This document shows positions 52,859 through 64,000 of a DNA stretch of 64,000 nt, in pieces. A program made the translations under genes and the position numbers. This DNA comes from Gyromitra esculenta (taxonomy: Eukaryota > Ascomycota > Pezizomycetes > Pezizales > Discinaceae), in assembly GCA_038503075.1 (NCBI GenBank), contig JBCAML010000013.1:434001-498000 (forward strand). The letters are read 5' to 3'. Under the pieces are notes generated by a model. That model was not told where the DNA came from. It worked only from the letters and a program-made list of their open reading frames with translations, and searched no databases. How positions within the stretch are numbered: position 1 is the first letter of the stretch; every line of letters starts with the position of its first letter.

Positions 52859-53583
52859 CCGGAAAGTGTTGAGGTCGAGTGATAAACCATGCGTACTACA
52901 TACATGTATGTACCGTAGAAACTCAAAATCCACTATTGCTATGTAGAACTAGATCTTCACGAGTACACTCACTCCCGGTTGCTCGAGGAAACTGGACCAT
53001 AGAGTTCTATGAAGAAGGAAGTTGAAACCTCTAGCCACGGAAACGTGCATGGAGATGTGGGTTTTCTACGGATACACCAACTGTCTCAATATCTATCATT
53101 AGCGCTGTGATGACGCACACTGAACTCAACAACGAAGAATGCCTTGAGCTACGACTAACTAAGGGCTTGTGGATCTTGGCGTCCGGAAGCGGTATAGATC
53201 TGTCCTACGAGGTGAACTGCTGTAATACTTTAGCAAAGCGGTTCACCCGATTGGCCAATACCTTGGTATTGACCGATATCTACTAACTACGAGGGTTGAC
53301 ATGCTTCCAGCAGTTATGCCTTCCTTATGCACCATGGCAGGGCTGCAAGGGTATAGCTGCATGGCCCTTGCTTCTGCCCAGGATCATGAAACCCTACCCT
53401 CCGGGAAATCAGACGTACAAAACCCTGTGCCACCCCGCATGAAATCTTCAAGTTCAATGAAATTTTGTCACTATGCGCCATCCTAAATACCGGTAATGAA
53501 CTCTTGCCGGTTTATATCACGGATCTCTATAACTCACAAATTTTTATATTGGGATAGTTGTTGAAATTACCTCTTTCACAAAA

Positions 53584-56500
53584 ATGGCTACTTCTCATGG
53601 AAGTAGTTCATATGACCCGATATATCGGGAAGGTAATAAGCACTTTCCACGTGTCGGCTTATTAAGCTGGGGTTTCGGACACTTATGCATTCTACATAGA
53701 CTCAGGTATAAGAAGGGAACCAACAGAGATGATTATGATGAGCATTTTTGGCCCACATAGTAGTGAGTTAGCTTTACCGCTACCTAGTTCTGATATAGCC
53801 TCAGAAGCCTAGCATAACTAACCCATGATACAGATACGGAATCTACAGAATATATACCTAGTCCTGCTCCCTCAAGAAACCCTTTGTTCACACGCCGAGA
53901 TTCAGATGCAGGCTCCTCAGATTATGCGCCACGTTTCGCTTCTTGGAGGAAACCTTTCTTCTCACGCGGAACTAAAGATGCGCTGCGTTCTGCCTCGTGG
54001 AAGCCCTTTACCTTTAAGGCTGGCTTTCTAGTACCTCTATTTCTCGCTACCGTCGCTCTTATCGTTATTCTCGAGCTACTTAACCGCAAAGTGATCAAAG
54101 ATGGTGGCCTTTTTTTCGCCAAGGGTTTCGATAATTTTGAAACGTGGCAGATATTTTGCTATCGATACCTTCCCACAACACTAGCTGTAATATACGGAAT
54201 GGTATGGGCGGTTCTCGACCTAGATGTGAAACGACTCGAGCCTTACTTCCAGCTTTCGAAACTCGAGGGAGTAGTTAGCAAAGATTCGATCTTGCTTAAT
54301 TATCCATTTGAGTTCTTGGCCTATGTCCCAATAGTAGGATTTCGTCGAAGGTAGGATTGACCGCAGCTGTTCAAATATTATTTGTTACTATGCTTATAAG
54401 TTAAAATCTTCAGACATTGGGCAGTCTTTCTCTCAGGATTTGCATTAATTATAACTTTCTGGGTTATCACTCCTCTCCAGAGTGCTATCTTGGCAACACA
54501 AGTTATAACTAGGACGATACCAACCTCATTTATTCTGTCGAAAGAGCTTGTTCCGTTCGATAAACAGAGGACCGTTTTAACCACTCAGTTCGAATATGCT
54601 GCGTACGGGGTGGCCTGGTTAGGAGAAGAAGTTGCGCCTTTTCTCACTAGGGAGTATGCAGCGATCCCGTACAAGCCCCTTAACTGGGACTCGAGTCATG
54701 TAGAGAATGGAGGAAATGAGTCTTGGGCAGTAGAGACTAGGGTATACTCAACTAAAGTGGATTGCTCACCTGCTGCGAGTACTGTGTATGAGTCCCTTGA
54801 TGAGTGGGGGGATATGTGGTACTTGACGGACGATTTGAATACCTGCAAGGTTGGAATAACTCCGATAAGTTCTGGGATACGCAATATACAGTACTTTGGT
54901 GGTCAAAACAAAGGTCTTGACTCGAGGTTCACGAATACTGGGTGTAATGATACCAATCTTTTTGTCGGTGTCTGGGCCAAAGCATTCAACGAGACCACGC
55001 CGGCGAAAGACAACGACGTAAGCGCGATATTCTGCAGGACAAGCTATTTTTTTGCCGACACCGTCATTTCAGTTGACAGTACCACACTGCGAATCAATAA
55101 TTCGAAGACCATCGAACCTTCAGAGAAATCTACTCCGTTTGGACAGAAAGATAAAATTATAGATATCGAGATCGTCGAAATGGATATGCTCAATACTGCT
55201 CAGATGAGTATGGGTGGAGATCCCTATATTTATCGAATCGGCCCTAGTTCCACGCTTCGTTTTGATAGCTGGAATCTTTCTGACCCTTCAAGGATGACCG
55301 GATACATTATTGCATCTGGAGATAATGACACCTTCGACGATTTCAAAGACCCAGACGTATTTGGTAAAGCTGTGGAAAAAGCACACCAACTACTTTTCTC
55401 AAACGCCGTTTATTATCTCCTACAACCGATACCAGAAGAAAAACTTAGTCAGGCTAAGCCGGTCACTGGATCTCGCTCGATAAGAAACGCTGCAATCGTT
55501 ACGATTTCCGAGCTCGTGCATATCCTAGAAGCATGTCTTGCGCTTGTAGCACTCTCTATTATAGCCATACTCTTCATATATCGGCATAGACGAAACAATC
55601 TCTTCAGCGATCCTGATTCTTTGTCGGCGAAAATGGCACTGGTGGCGGATAGTAAACCTTTGCTTGAAGATTTCGAAGGCTTGGATGACTGTCCTGAGCC
55701 TGACAAATGCATACCAAATAGGCGGTACAGATTAGACATGTGGGCAGACGGCACTGAACATTACCGTCTGGATCGAGTACACATCCATTCGGAAGGCGTT
55801 CAAAAGAAAGTATACAGTGAGTCTTCTTCCGTTCTTGGGTGACGATGCGTTTAGCTGATAGTAAAGAAGATGACGCACATGTTCCTCACCATACTGGGGC
55901 TGGCGTGATGCCCCTCGAACTGCGGCTCTGGGTAGGAGTCACGCTCACGATAACTCTCTTCGGGTTACTTGTGTTTCTCTGTATTTTGTACAAGTCGAGC
56001 CTGAAATATAATGGTAAAGTTAAAGGTACCTATGATCAAGTAGTTTAACTAACTCCATGGGGGAAACAGGTCTACCAACACTCACAGACAGCCAAATTGG
56101 GGTGCAAATCATATTCTCTTTCATCCCAACAGTTATTGCCACACTGATCGAACCGCTTTGGGTTATCATCACTCGTTCAATCTGTGCCTATCAGCCCTAT
56201 ATAAACCTTTACAAAGGCAATGCTTCGGCAGCTTCGTCACTAAGTGTGAAGTATACAAATCTCCCTGCGGCATTAGTTCTCCCCCGAGCAATTCGCTCCG
56301 GCAGCTTCCTGATTTCATCACTATCGGCGATCACATTGCTAGCAAATTTCCTTGCTGTTGCACTCGGTGGTCTTTTCGAAAACGCATACCTACCAATTGC
56401 AAAACCCCGCACCTTCACGCAAATGCTAGAACCCCTAGTGCGCACACAAATGCAATATGGCGAGGAGCAATACTTATTAGCCAATACAAATATTAGTGCA

Positions 56501-57859
56501 GGAACGTCTTTGCCTCCTTTTGTTTCCCCTGAGTATTATTTCCTTCCATTCGCCTGGGATACGACGACGGATAGAAACGGTTCCAGTTTACATAAAGCAA
56601 TTACTCGTGGATTCGGAGGGAACGTGATTTGTAAGCCATTAGAGTCCGAGGGCTTTCACTTGGAATATTACACTCCTGTGAGAATCGAAGCTGGTAGTGA
56701 GAGAAATGCTCCAGACAGATTCTGGGCAAATAACTTTAATGTTACTGTTCCCACAACGAACGGTACCGGAACTGTCAACTGCACTGCGTATCCTGCATCA
56801 GAACCCAATCAAAAGATATTCTGGACGAAAAATCTTGCCGACCCTCCGGGTCCCGCCGCAGGAGAATTCATGTTAGATCTGGAGCCCACGGCCCCAGACG
56901 CCGACCAGGACACGTGGGATGAGTGCCTTAGCATCCTCGTTCTTGGTTGGGCACGAGGAACTATATCATACTCAAACCATGGCGATTACAACTTTAGTTT
57001 TGTACCTGGCACCTACGAAAGCACGACTCTTTTGTGTCAGCAGGAGATATATTCTGCAGAGTTTGAGATTGTGGTTGACGGATCTCAACGTGTGCAGTCG
57101 TACCACCGAGTCAGTCCCTTCGATATCAACAACCCAGCCTATTTTCAGGGCAATTCGCTCACAAACTTTACCGCTCAAATGGGGAGGCTTTTTATGGCCG
57201 GTTCTAGCGTAGGTGGTACAAATGACGACCTCTACAACACTAAGGAAGTGGATGCTTCAATGGATGAAGCCAAATTTCACAACGACAGCACAGCCGTACT
57301 CTTTCCACATCTCCTTGTTGGCACATTATTAGGAAACACAAAGTTGACCGACCCTGCAACTCCGGTTCCAAGCTTTGACCTTCTTAATGGAGGTTTCCAA
57401 GATTTTTATAAACGCCTTTTCGCAATATCTCTCAGTATCAACTCAAATCGTATTTTCACCCACGCTGCAACAAATCACACTATCAGTGGCACCACAACTG
57501 CTGCGTACAAACGGATCGCAATGAGCAAGGCCATGTTTCTTATCACAGCTATACTTTTAGGGATGAATATTCTGATTGCTATCGTTACTTGGATCCTGCG
57601 GCCGAAACGGTTCCTTCCTAGGTTCCCTGACAATCTGGCCGCTGAGATCGGGTTCTGGTATGCAAGTCAGGCACTTCGCGATGTTAGTGGGACAGTTTCA
57701 ATGTCTTCTCGAGCGCGAGACAAGCATCTAGAAAGTTTGGGACATACGTATGGTTATGGCGTCTATATAGGTGAGGATGGTAAGAGGCACCGGGGCGTGG
57801 AACGACAGTCACTTTTATCTAGAAATGAAGAGTTTGGTTTGCAAGAACACAGTCTATAG
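53584..57859 (+). CDS. Large DUF3433 membrane protein
   Basis: The model is join(53584..53632,53834..54350,54414..55816,55855..56013,56070..57859), 1305 aa. DUF3433 proteins are fungal, usually 1200-1300 aa with two repeated halves, and of unknown function. Each half has TM helices around a large N-glycosylation-rich loop. Half one has TM segments at about 58-78, 100-120 and 190-212, then one near 545-570. Half two starts after a TM at about 690 and has helices near 730, 780 and 1210. Exon 1 (49 nt) gives MATSHGSSSYDPIYRED; its 201-nt intron has a perfect CTAAC branch. The third intron is only 38 nt, and the exon 4 donor could instead be GTACCT 19 nt downstream, in the same phase. There is no signal peptide. 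Plasma membrane location is inferred. Confidence 0.85.
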
Positions 57860-59638
57860 AATTACTTTGGTTAAAATACGTCACAAGGGAAGGTCTATTT
57901 TGGTAAGGATGGTTTAATTTGTGGATATTGTGACCATAGAGAAGTACCTTGTGATAGTATTTTATCCCTAGCCATGTGTATATTGGGTCATTAAAGTGTG
58001 TTTTTTGTATATATCTAGAAGAACTAGTTATAAATAATTTTGCATTCCTCCCACCCATATTTATTGAGTGCCTACCAGGTTGGGTGATATCTATCGGGCA
58101 TTATTGTATCATTGGAGTTACAAACTAAACGCCTCCAAACGCCACCCGGACATCCGGGCGAGTAATATAAATAGAAGATTTTTAGCACTGCAATAAACTT
58201 CTTTGCATCAACTCTCAACCAATAGCCACTTGGTGGGGTTGCCTGGAAGCTATCCGTTTCCCTTGGATTGGGGAGATTTGTCGAGTGAGATTGTGTGACT
58301 AATGCACAAGCCTACCAGGTCCGGGTCTCACGATCTACGCCGATCTTTTCTCACGGTACCTGGTCCATTCACCATCCAATCGGGAAAATTCAGCGCAAAC
58401 CTAGCATAAAACCAAGTTTCCAACAAGCCTGACCTATTACTGGTCAGTCCCATTGATCCTATGGCTTTTCTGCCATTTAGAAGCTGAAACTAACTAATCG
58501 CACGATAAAGTTTGCAAACCAATTGACATGAGAACTTCTGTATGACTTGCTGTCCATGTTTGCCTTATCCTTCAGCAGAACTTTCTGATCGTTGTATACC
58601 TAATCATCTTTCAACGATCCCATTGTAGTAAGTTTTAAGTCTAGTATCCGTGTCACCAAAATACCCTATCAGAAATAGTGGAGTGGTCACAGCAAATAGC
58701 AATACAGCATATTTTCATCACCACTCGTTGAAGATCTTGCAAAATCTGACGTGGAATTATCTTATATTGATATTTACTTTTCTTTTTTTTTTGGTCATTC
58801 TAGGAGTATATATTTTTCTTTTCGACAAATTTGACGAATCCTTGATCTTCCTTGGTTGATGGAGAGTGTAGACAGTAGTTTGTCGCGTAAAATTGCCGCT
58901 GTAGTGCAGTTTAAGGCGGGGTAAACTGTTTGAACTTTGATAAAAACCCTTTTAAACACTTTCCTGAGTGCCTTTCAAACGAAAACGGTTTTTCGGAACA
59001 TATACCGAAGATCGTAGAGGTACCTGGTTAGTATCCGCTTGACTGGCTCCTGAAGCCTTCCAACCTACGCAAATAATCGGGCATATCTCTGTGAGCCAGG
59101 GGAACAGCAATAAAGGAAGTTCATTCGTTCGCTTGGGTGTTTAGTATTCGATGTTCTATGGGAGCGGGGTACGTGATTGAGTCTCCATCGTGGATAACAA
59201 CGTGGTGGTGTTATTTGCATGTTGACGTGGTGGCCTGTTTGGGGGCGGATTTTAAACCGGGCCAAAGGTTCCGAGCTGGTCCAAGACCCTCCAAGCGCTG
59301 CTCCAGCAACCAAACAATCGCTTTCATGCGGTCGACCAGGCCACGCTTTTGCTGGGTGATCCAATTGTTAAGCTATGCGAAGAAAACTCCATGTATGATT
59401 CCACTCATATTTTTCCTTTAAGGAGAGGGGCAATGGGATGCGTTGTTAACTCCGCAGACTTAAAGTTGAGCTTGAATAAATAGCGAAACGCAACCTCGAC
59501 CGCAGACCTTTTAGTTCATCGGGTCACGGTACATGCTATGCGAATTCACCAAGTGTAACAATTCAGCTCCGTTCGACAAACGCCTACCGATAAATCAGTC
59601 ATTTATCTTTGTGCCCTGTACTTATGTAGGCTTTCGTC
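57860..59638. other. Intergenic region
   Basis: 1.8 kb between two plus-strand genes. I see no gene; frames at 58650-58859 and 59065-59421 are unsupported. The last 50 bp form the leader of the F-box gene. Confidence 0.55.
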
Positions 59639-62199
59639 ATGTCGATGTTCTCCTTCTACTATGACCAAGAGTCTTCCCCTGAATCCGAGGATGAGGAGAT
59701 GGAAGGTCTGGGTGTTTACGACGAGGGAACCTTTTACTACGAGTCCAGGGCCTGTACCCCTGCCCCTCCAGAACCGCTACCACCAGCAGTAGAACGCATC
59801 CCTTTCGAGCTTTGGGAATTGATATTCGGATTTGTGGCCCCGGATCTGAGAGACGATGGATACCCTTCGTTGAAGGATTTATTGAATTGTGCCTTAACTT
59901 CTCGCGTGAGTCAAAATTCCTCTCAAAGTCGTTACCAGCTGTTCATCTCACATTTCATCTCACTGCAAGGATCTGGATTTCCTTCCAACATTTGGCTAAC
60001 TGGCGGATTCCAATAGCACTGGGCATGCACAGCAATTCCTATGCTTTACCGAACTCATGGTTATGGTGTTCTTATGCCAACTTCGAATCTTCGGGAGCCT
60101 AGTTCTAGCTATTTCCCTATATCACGTTCGATAGATTTCTACAGCACCCGCGCGAACCTCAATATGATGAGGTTATGGCGCACGCTCCTGCTTTCGTGCT
60201 TTACTGTTTCAAGTTCTAGCACCGAGTCTTCGAATGCAACTTTATTCCCTTATATAAACTACGTCTCACATCTTGATGCCCGCACTCTAGTCATGGTTCT
60301 GACAGAGATTATGAAATCTCAGCGACTGGGTGGGAAGTCATCACTTGGACTTAACGCTGCGCCATACTTTTTTGGAGGATTATTGGGGGGTTTAGAAATT
60401 TCTGGGGGGTCGAGAGGGGATAGGATGGTTGTTGGGGGGTTTGAGTACGATTTCAAAAGTCCAGTATTTGGAAAGGATATCAAAATTTTTGTTGGAGATA
60501 CAGCCTTGATGATTATGGATTGTGTGGCTCCCTTTATATACCCTGGGCTCGGATATTTATAACAAGTAACTGACACGTGAGGGTGGTTCTCAACTCAGTT
60601 TTGTATCCCCACATTCATCACCTTAAAGGCTTCACGATACCCGAATTGGGTCAACTAAGAACTCACGAGCCGGTCCGGATGTCCCATCCGATATCACTTT
60701 TATCTTCCCTCGAAAACCTATCAAGGCTCGTAATATCCTCTGGTTGGATGGTTTGCCCAGAGCTTGGGAAGGCTATTGCTTCAATTCGGCCAACATTGAT
60801 AAACCGCAGCTTCTCACGCCCCGGAAGGCAAAAGGTTAACGCCGACACCTTCTGTCTAACAATTCTCGACTGGCGTTTCAAGACTCACTACGACCCTTCC
60901 TACGGGCATGATGAAGATTGGGATAATGATCGATCAGCTTATGGTTGGACTTTGGGTACTTTGGAAAAGTTCTTCGATTCTCTGAACCCAAATTCGGTCA
61001 CCTCTCTGGATCTTGATTTTGATATCCGGTATTCCCGATTTCCTGGCAAGGACCTTGGCGATGGGCCCATTGCTCTTCGCCAGAGCCAGAGTATCAAGGC
61101 ATTGCGGTTAGCTAGGATGAGATGTAGCAGCTTCAAGCTCTGGCGAATGCTTGTTGATATGGGGGGTGCTGGTTTTGTGCCGCAGGCTCTGAAGTTAGTG
61201 GATCTTATCGTGGAAGATAATTCAGCTGATAGCAGGATATTTCCTGGATGGTTATTCCCTCCCGTATTCTGGCGAGATCTTCGATCGTTCGAGCTTTCAA
61301 AGTTCAACGAGATGTTCTCGTTGGCTTCAGCAGTAGTAGAAGCGAAAAATTTGAACAGCTTTGATGACAGTCGTTCGCGTCGTTCTTTCACATTCTCGAA
61401 TTGTGAGCTTGAGGATCTGAAACTTTCCTACGAAGACAAACACCTTGGTCCGGAGGAATCCTACATGCCTTTCTTCACTCACCTTCTACCATCGCTTGGG
61501 CCCAGCTTGACCACCTTGAAGCTCCTAGATGTGGATCTCAAAATGGGTCCGCAGGCCAGAGCAGGGGTAATTCGGTACCCGAGAGGTCCGGTTTTGCCTC
61601 GTTCGCCCCTCGAAAGTTTGACGAATCTAAAAACATTAGTACTCGTTGGGGATGTGTCTATATGGCTACTTTCCGATCGCACGAGGGAGGTTATGCGGAT
61701 AATACGGTCGACCATCACTGAGGTCGACATCTGTATGTCTGCAAAGGATCTGAGGGATTCAAATCTATCCAAGATTTTCACTCCTTGCGAAAAGTTGCAG
61801 AAGTTGATAATCAGAGCCTGGGACAAGATCATCCAGGTCGACCACCATCAAGGTGCCACCAATACTTCGCAAAGCTTTACCCCCGAGCTTTGGATTGAGT
61901 ACCCCCCGCTCCTAACGAACGCACGATTTTACCACACCTCATTGTGGCCGATATGTGCCAGGCTCACCCCTCAAGGCGTCAGACACTATCTGAAGAAATG
62001 TAAGAGAGGTGTCGGAACGGAATCGTCGCGAATGGTTTTAAAAGAATTTTCATTTTCGAAGGCATTTTGTACCGATGCTTCGAGTAAACAATGGCTGGAG
62101 GTCCAAGAATTTATGCGACATAGGGGTGGAAAGTTTTTGCCGATGACATCTGTCAGCGCAGGTAAGGGCTGGGATGAAGGAATTCCATTCCCGGAATAA
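59639..62199 (+). CDS. F-box protein with LRR-like C-terminal region
   Basis: The model is join(59639..59905,60017..60444,60582..62199), 770 aa. An acidic N-terminus leads to an F-box near residues 51-100, split by intron 1: VERIPFELWELIFGFV, then NCALTSR joined to HWACTAIPMLYRT. F-box proteins recruit SKP1-cullin ubiquitin ligases. The rest has repeated leucine-rich stretches (SLENLSRLVIS, VTSLDLDFDIRY, SLTTLKLLDVDL, LTNLKTLVLVGD) like fungal F-box/LRR proteins, which usually bind unknown substrates. Intron 1 (GTGAGT...AATAG) is sound. Intron 2 is uncertain: a stop at 60559-60561 demands one, and GTACGA (60445) to GTGAG (60581) keeps frame, but other donors exist. If no splice works, the gene is interrupted there. 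The start could also be the second Met at 59645. Confidence 0.75.
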
Positions 62200-64000
62200 A
62201 GTACATATATAACACAGAACACGGCACCCTCAGTGGGTATCTAATTTCCTTGGGTTAGATGTATATATCAGGTTTTTACGTACATACATGCATGTAGGAG
62301 TTTCAACCGGAGCATTGTTAAGCATTGTTTTTTTTTGTCTTGGAGTCGGTAGTCAATAAATGGGAATGATACCAGTAAATACTCATGAGTTATGACTTTC
62401 TAAGTATATACAGGCTCAAATCTAATTCAATAGAGGACCTCCTGCACTGAATCCATCTTGTAATAGTTCCACTGTTCCACTGTTCCGTAGATTTCAATCC
62501 TTATATAAATATCTAGTTCGAGATCGCAAAAAATCTCCTCCCATTCTCATGAATAAAACTTCCACCTAACAAATAGTTAGCAAACCTTATAGATCCCTCG
62601 CGAGAGTTTGTCAAATAAACTTCACCTACCGGCCGAGGGTTGGGAGAAATATAATCGGCTGAAATCTGTGTTGTCAGACCGAAAAGTTGGTAGAAACTCA
62701 AACCACAAAAGAAAACACCACCTACCTCCCACTTGCCACTTCCTCCCCTAGGTACTGTGTAGTGTAATTCACTCGTTTTTACCATCTGTGTGTTAATGCA
62801 TGTCTCTCTATTCTTCGCTCATGAAGTTGCACTTACTGCATGACATGGATCTAAGCTAGTGTTATTCCCGCTCATTGCATTTAAAGAATATCAATATGGA
62901 AATTTTCAAATCTCACTGGCGACCAGTTCTGTTTCCGTTGATTAATTTCTTGCCCATGGCCCAACTGCAACGAAAGCGTCGGTGATGCATGGTGATGATG
63001 GTAGGTGCCGGACCTTTGGACGCATAGCAAAGGATTTAGTATCAAGAGTGGTCTTAATGCATGCCTAGTGACGGTTAACGTTATGGGCATGCTATCAAAA
63101 ATTCAAAACTTAGCAGGGATATCAACGCCCCCCCCCGAATTCTTGGATTTATTTCGTCCCGTAAGAAGCATTCCATCTTTAAATAACATGACTTAGGCAT
63201 GCATGTACACCCTAAATCTGTCAGCACGTTTCCTGTTAATAACGAACGATCAAAAAAGATTGAAATGAGTGATACGTCAAACAACATTGTTAACAATCGA
63301 GTTTCCCGGTATGGTATGGTAGCTAAATGAGACGAGCAACTAAAATCGAATTGGTGAGTATTGGATATATAGCCAGCTATTTCTTAATCTTCATTAGCAA
63401 TCGTCAAACAATTCGCTGTAATGCGAGAGACGGTTGCGAGAAGCAACTACAATACCACGAAGGAGAGCCTGAGATTTAGCTAGGTTGGTAGGGATACTCT
63501 TGAATAAGTTTTTTTTGTTATTGGTAGTATTGTAATGGTAGGAAATGAAGACGTAATTTTGAAGGAATTGGTACTTTGGCAACCCTCGCAATGTTAGGAC
63601 GCGGTATTAAATCTTCTTGCTTTGAGAATGGTTAGAATACTACTCGCAACTGCCCACTTATGAAGTAAGGCTGCCAGCATTAATGGTGGGGGATAAAAAA
63701 ATTGGGTGAAACAGTTACAGCTCTAATCTAACATGAACAAAATTGACTATAGGTAAGGATAACAAATTCAGTCAGCTACCATCCAGTGCACCCATTGGTA
63801 TTTAGAGGGGAGTGGAACATACCCAACTGTCGATGGAGAGTACGGCAAGTCGAGGAATCTATCCCAGTCTCAGTTAGTAATACTAATCAGATAATCTACG
63901 ACTAGGAGAGAATATCAGCTCTTGAAGTCGGTATCTTGTCTTCAGCGTCAAGAATATTCGTCGTGATATAAATTGATATAAATTGGTAGTCTCTTCGGGG
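62200..64000. other. Intergenic region to window end
   Basis: 1.8 kb without a convincing gene. Small frames (62513-62785, 63005-63296 and others) have no recognisable family. A CCACTGTT tandem duplication lies near 62467-62482. Confidence 0.5.

Larger units (their letters stand above)
50370..53583. other. Long intergenic interval
   Basis: 3.2 kb with no gene recognised. It holds a 133-bp inverted-repeat element (52159-52291), a pair of 15-bp direct repeats (52799-52858) and one TACATGTA (52901). Frames at 50928-51119, 52038-52433 and 53301-53486 are not credible as genes. Confidence 0.6.

Noticed and set aside
1..64000. CRISPR arrays, bacterial operons, prophage or integrated virus
   Set aside because: No spaced direct repeats of CRISPR type, no ribosome-binding-site-linked gene runs and no viral hallmark proteins; gene structure is fungal throughout.

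Overview
This window is nuclear DNA of a filamentous ascomycete (Pezizomycotina). The evidence is short spliceosomal introns (about 38-200 nt, GTRNGY donors, CTAAC/CTAAT-like branch sites), a CBM1-bearing AA9 lytic polysaccharide monooxygenase, a PARP-E2 fusion, DUF3431 and DUF3433 proteins, and a CYS-3/MetR-type bZIP. I cannot name the genus. The moderate GC content, long AT-rich gaps and several unrecognised low-complexity genes fit an early-diverging class such as Orbiliomycetes or Pezizomycetes, but that is only a guess. All gene models were spliced by hand from reading frame, splice motifs and family fit.

Layout. 0-16 kb is an accessory-looking stretch: a secreted AA9-CBM1 enzyme, a DJ-1/Hsp31-like protein, an unrecognised Cys/His-rich plus coiled-coil protein, two distantly related single-CCCH-finger proteins (6.2-8.3 and 12.3-13.0 kb), and between them a DUF3431 protein with a degenerate repeat region. 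15.4-35.3 kb is mostly conserved housekeeping: a COG7-like Golgi tether, a 1236-aa PARP-E2 fusion protein, the bZIP sulfur regulator, PIG-H/GPI15, a PAP2 lipid phosphatase, dolichol kinase SEC59 and ABCE1/RLI1. 35.3-41.5 kb is a gene-poor AT-rich block with an ankyrin-repeat relic and a TA-flanked MITE. 41.5-50.4 kb has a DET1-like histidine phosphatase, GPI1, a small two-TM protein whose stop lies only 66 bp before the GPI1 start, and PUS3/DEG1. 50.4-64 kb has a large DUF3433 membrane protein and an F-box protein, separated by long gaps with a 133-bp inverted repeat and other small repeats.

How the genes relate. Two subunits of the same ER enzyme, GPI-GlcNAc transferase (PIG-H and GPI1), plus dolichol kinase and a lipid phosphate phosphatase, lie within about 23 kb. 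This may be coincidence but gives the middle of the window an ER lipid-glycosylation flavour. ABCE1 and PUS3 serve translation and tRNA modification. No rRNA, tRNA, CRISPR array or intact autonomous transposon was recognised. The most unusual sequence-level observations are a start codon apparently assembled by splicing (AT|G) in a CCCH-finger gene, a 12-nt microexon in ABCE1, the 66-bp spacing upstream of GPI1, and the palindromic 8-mer TACATGTA recurring ten times, only in intergenic DNA.
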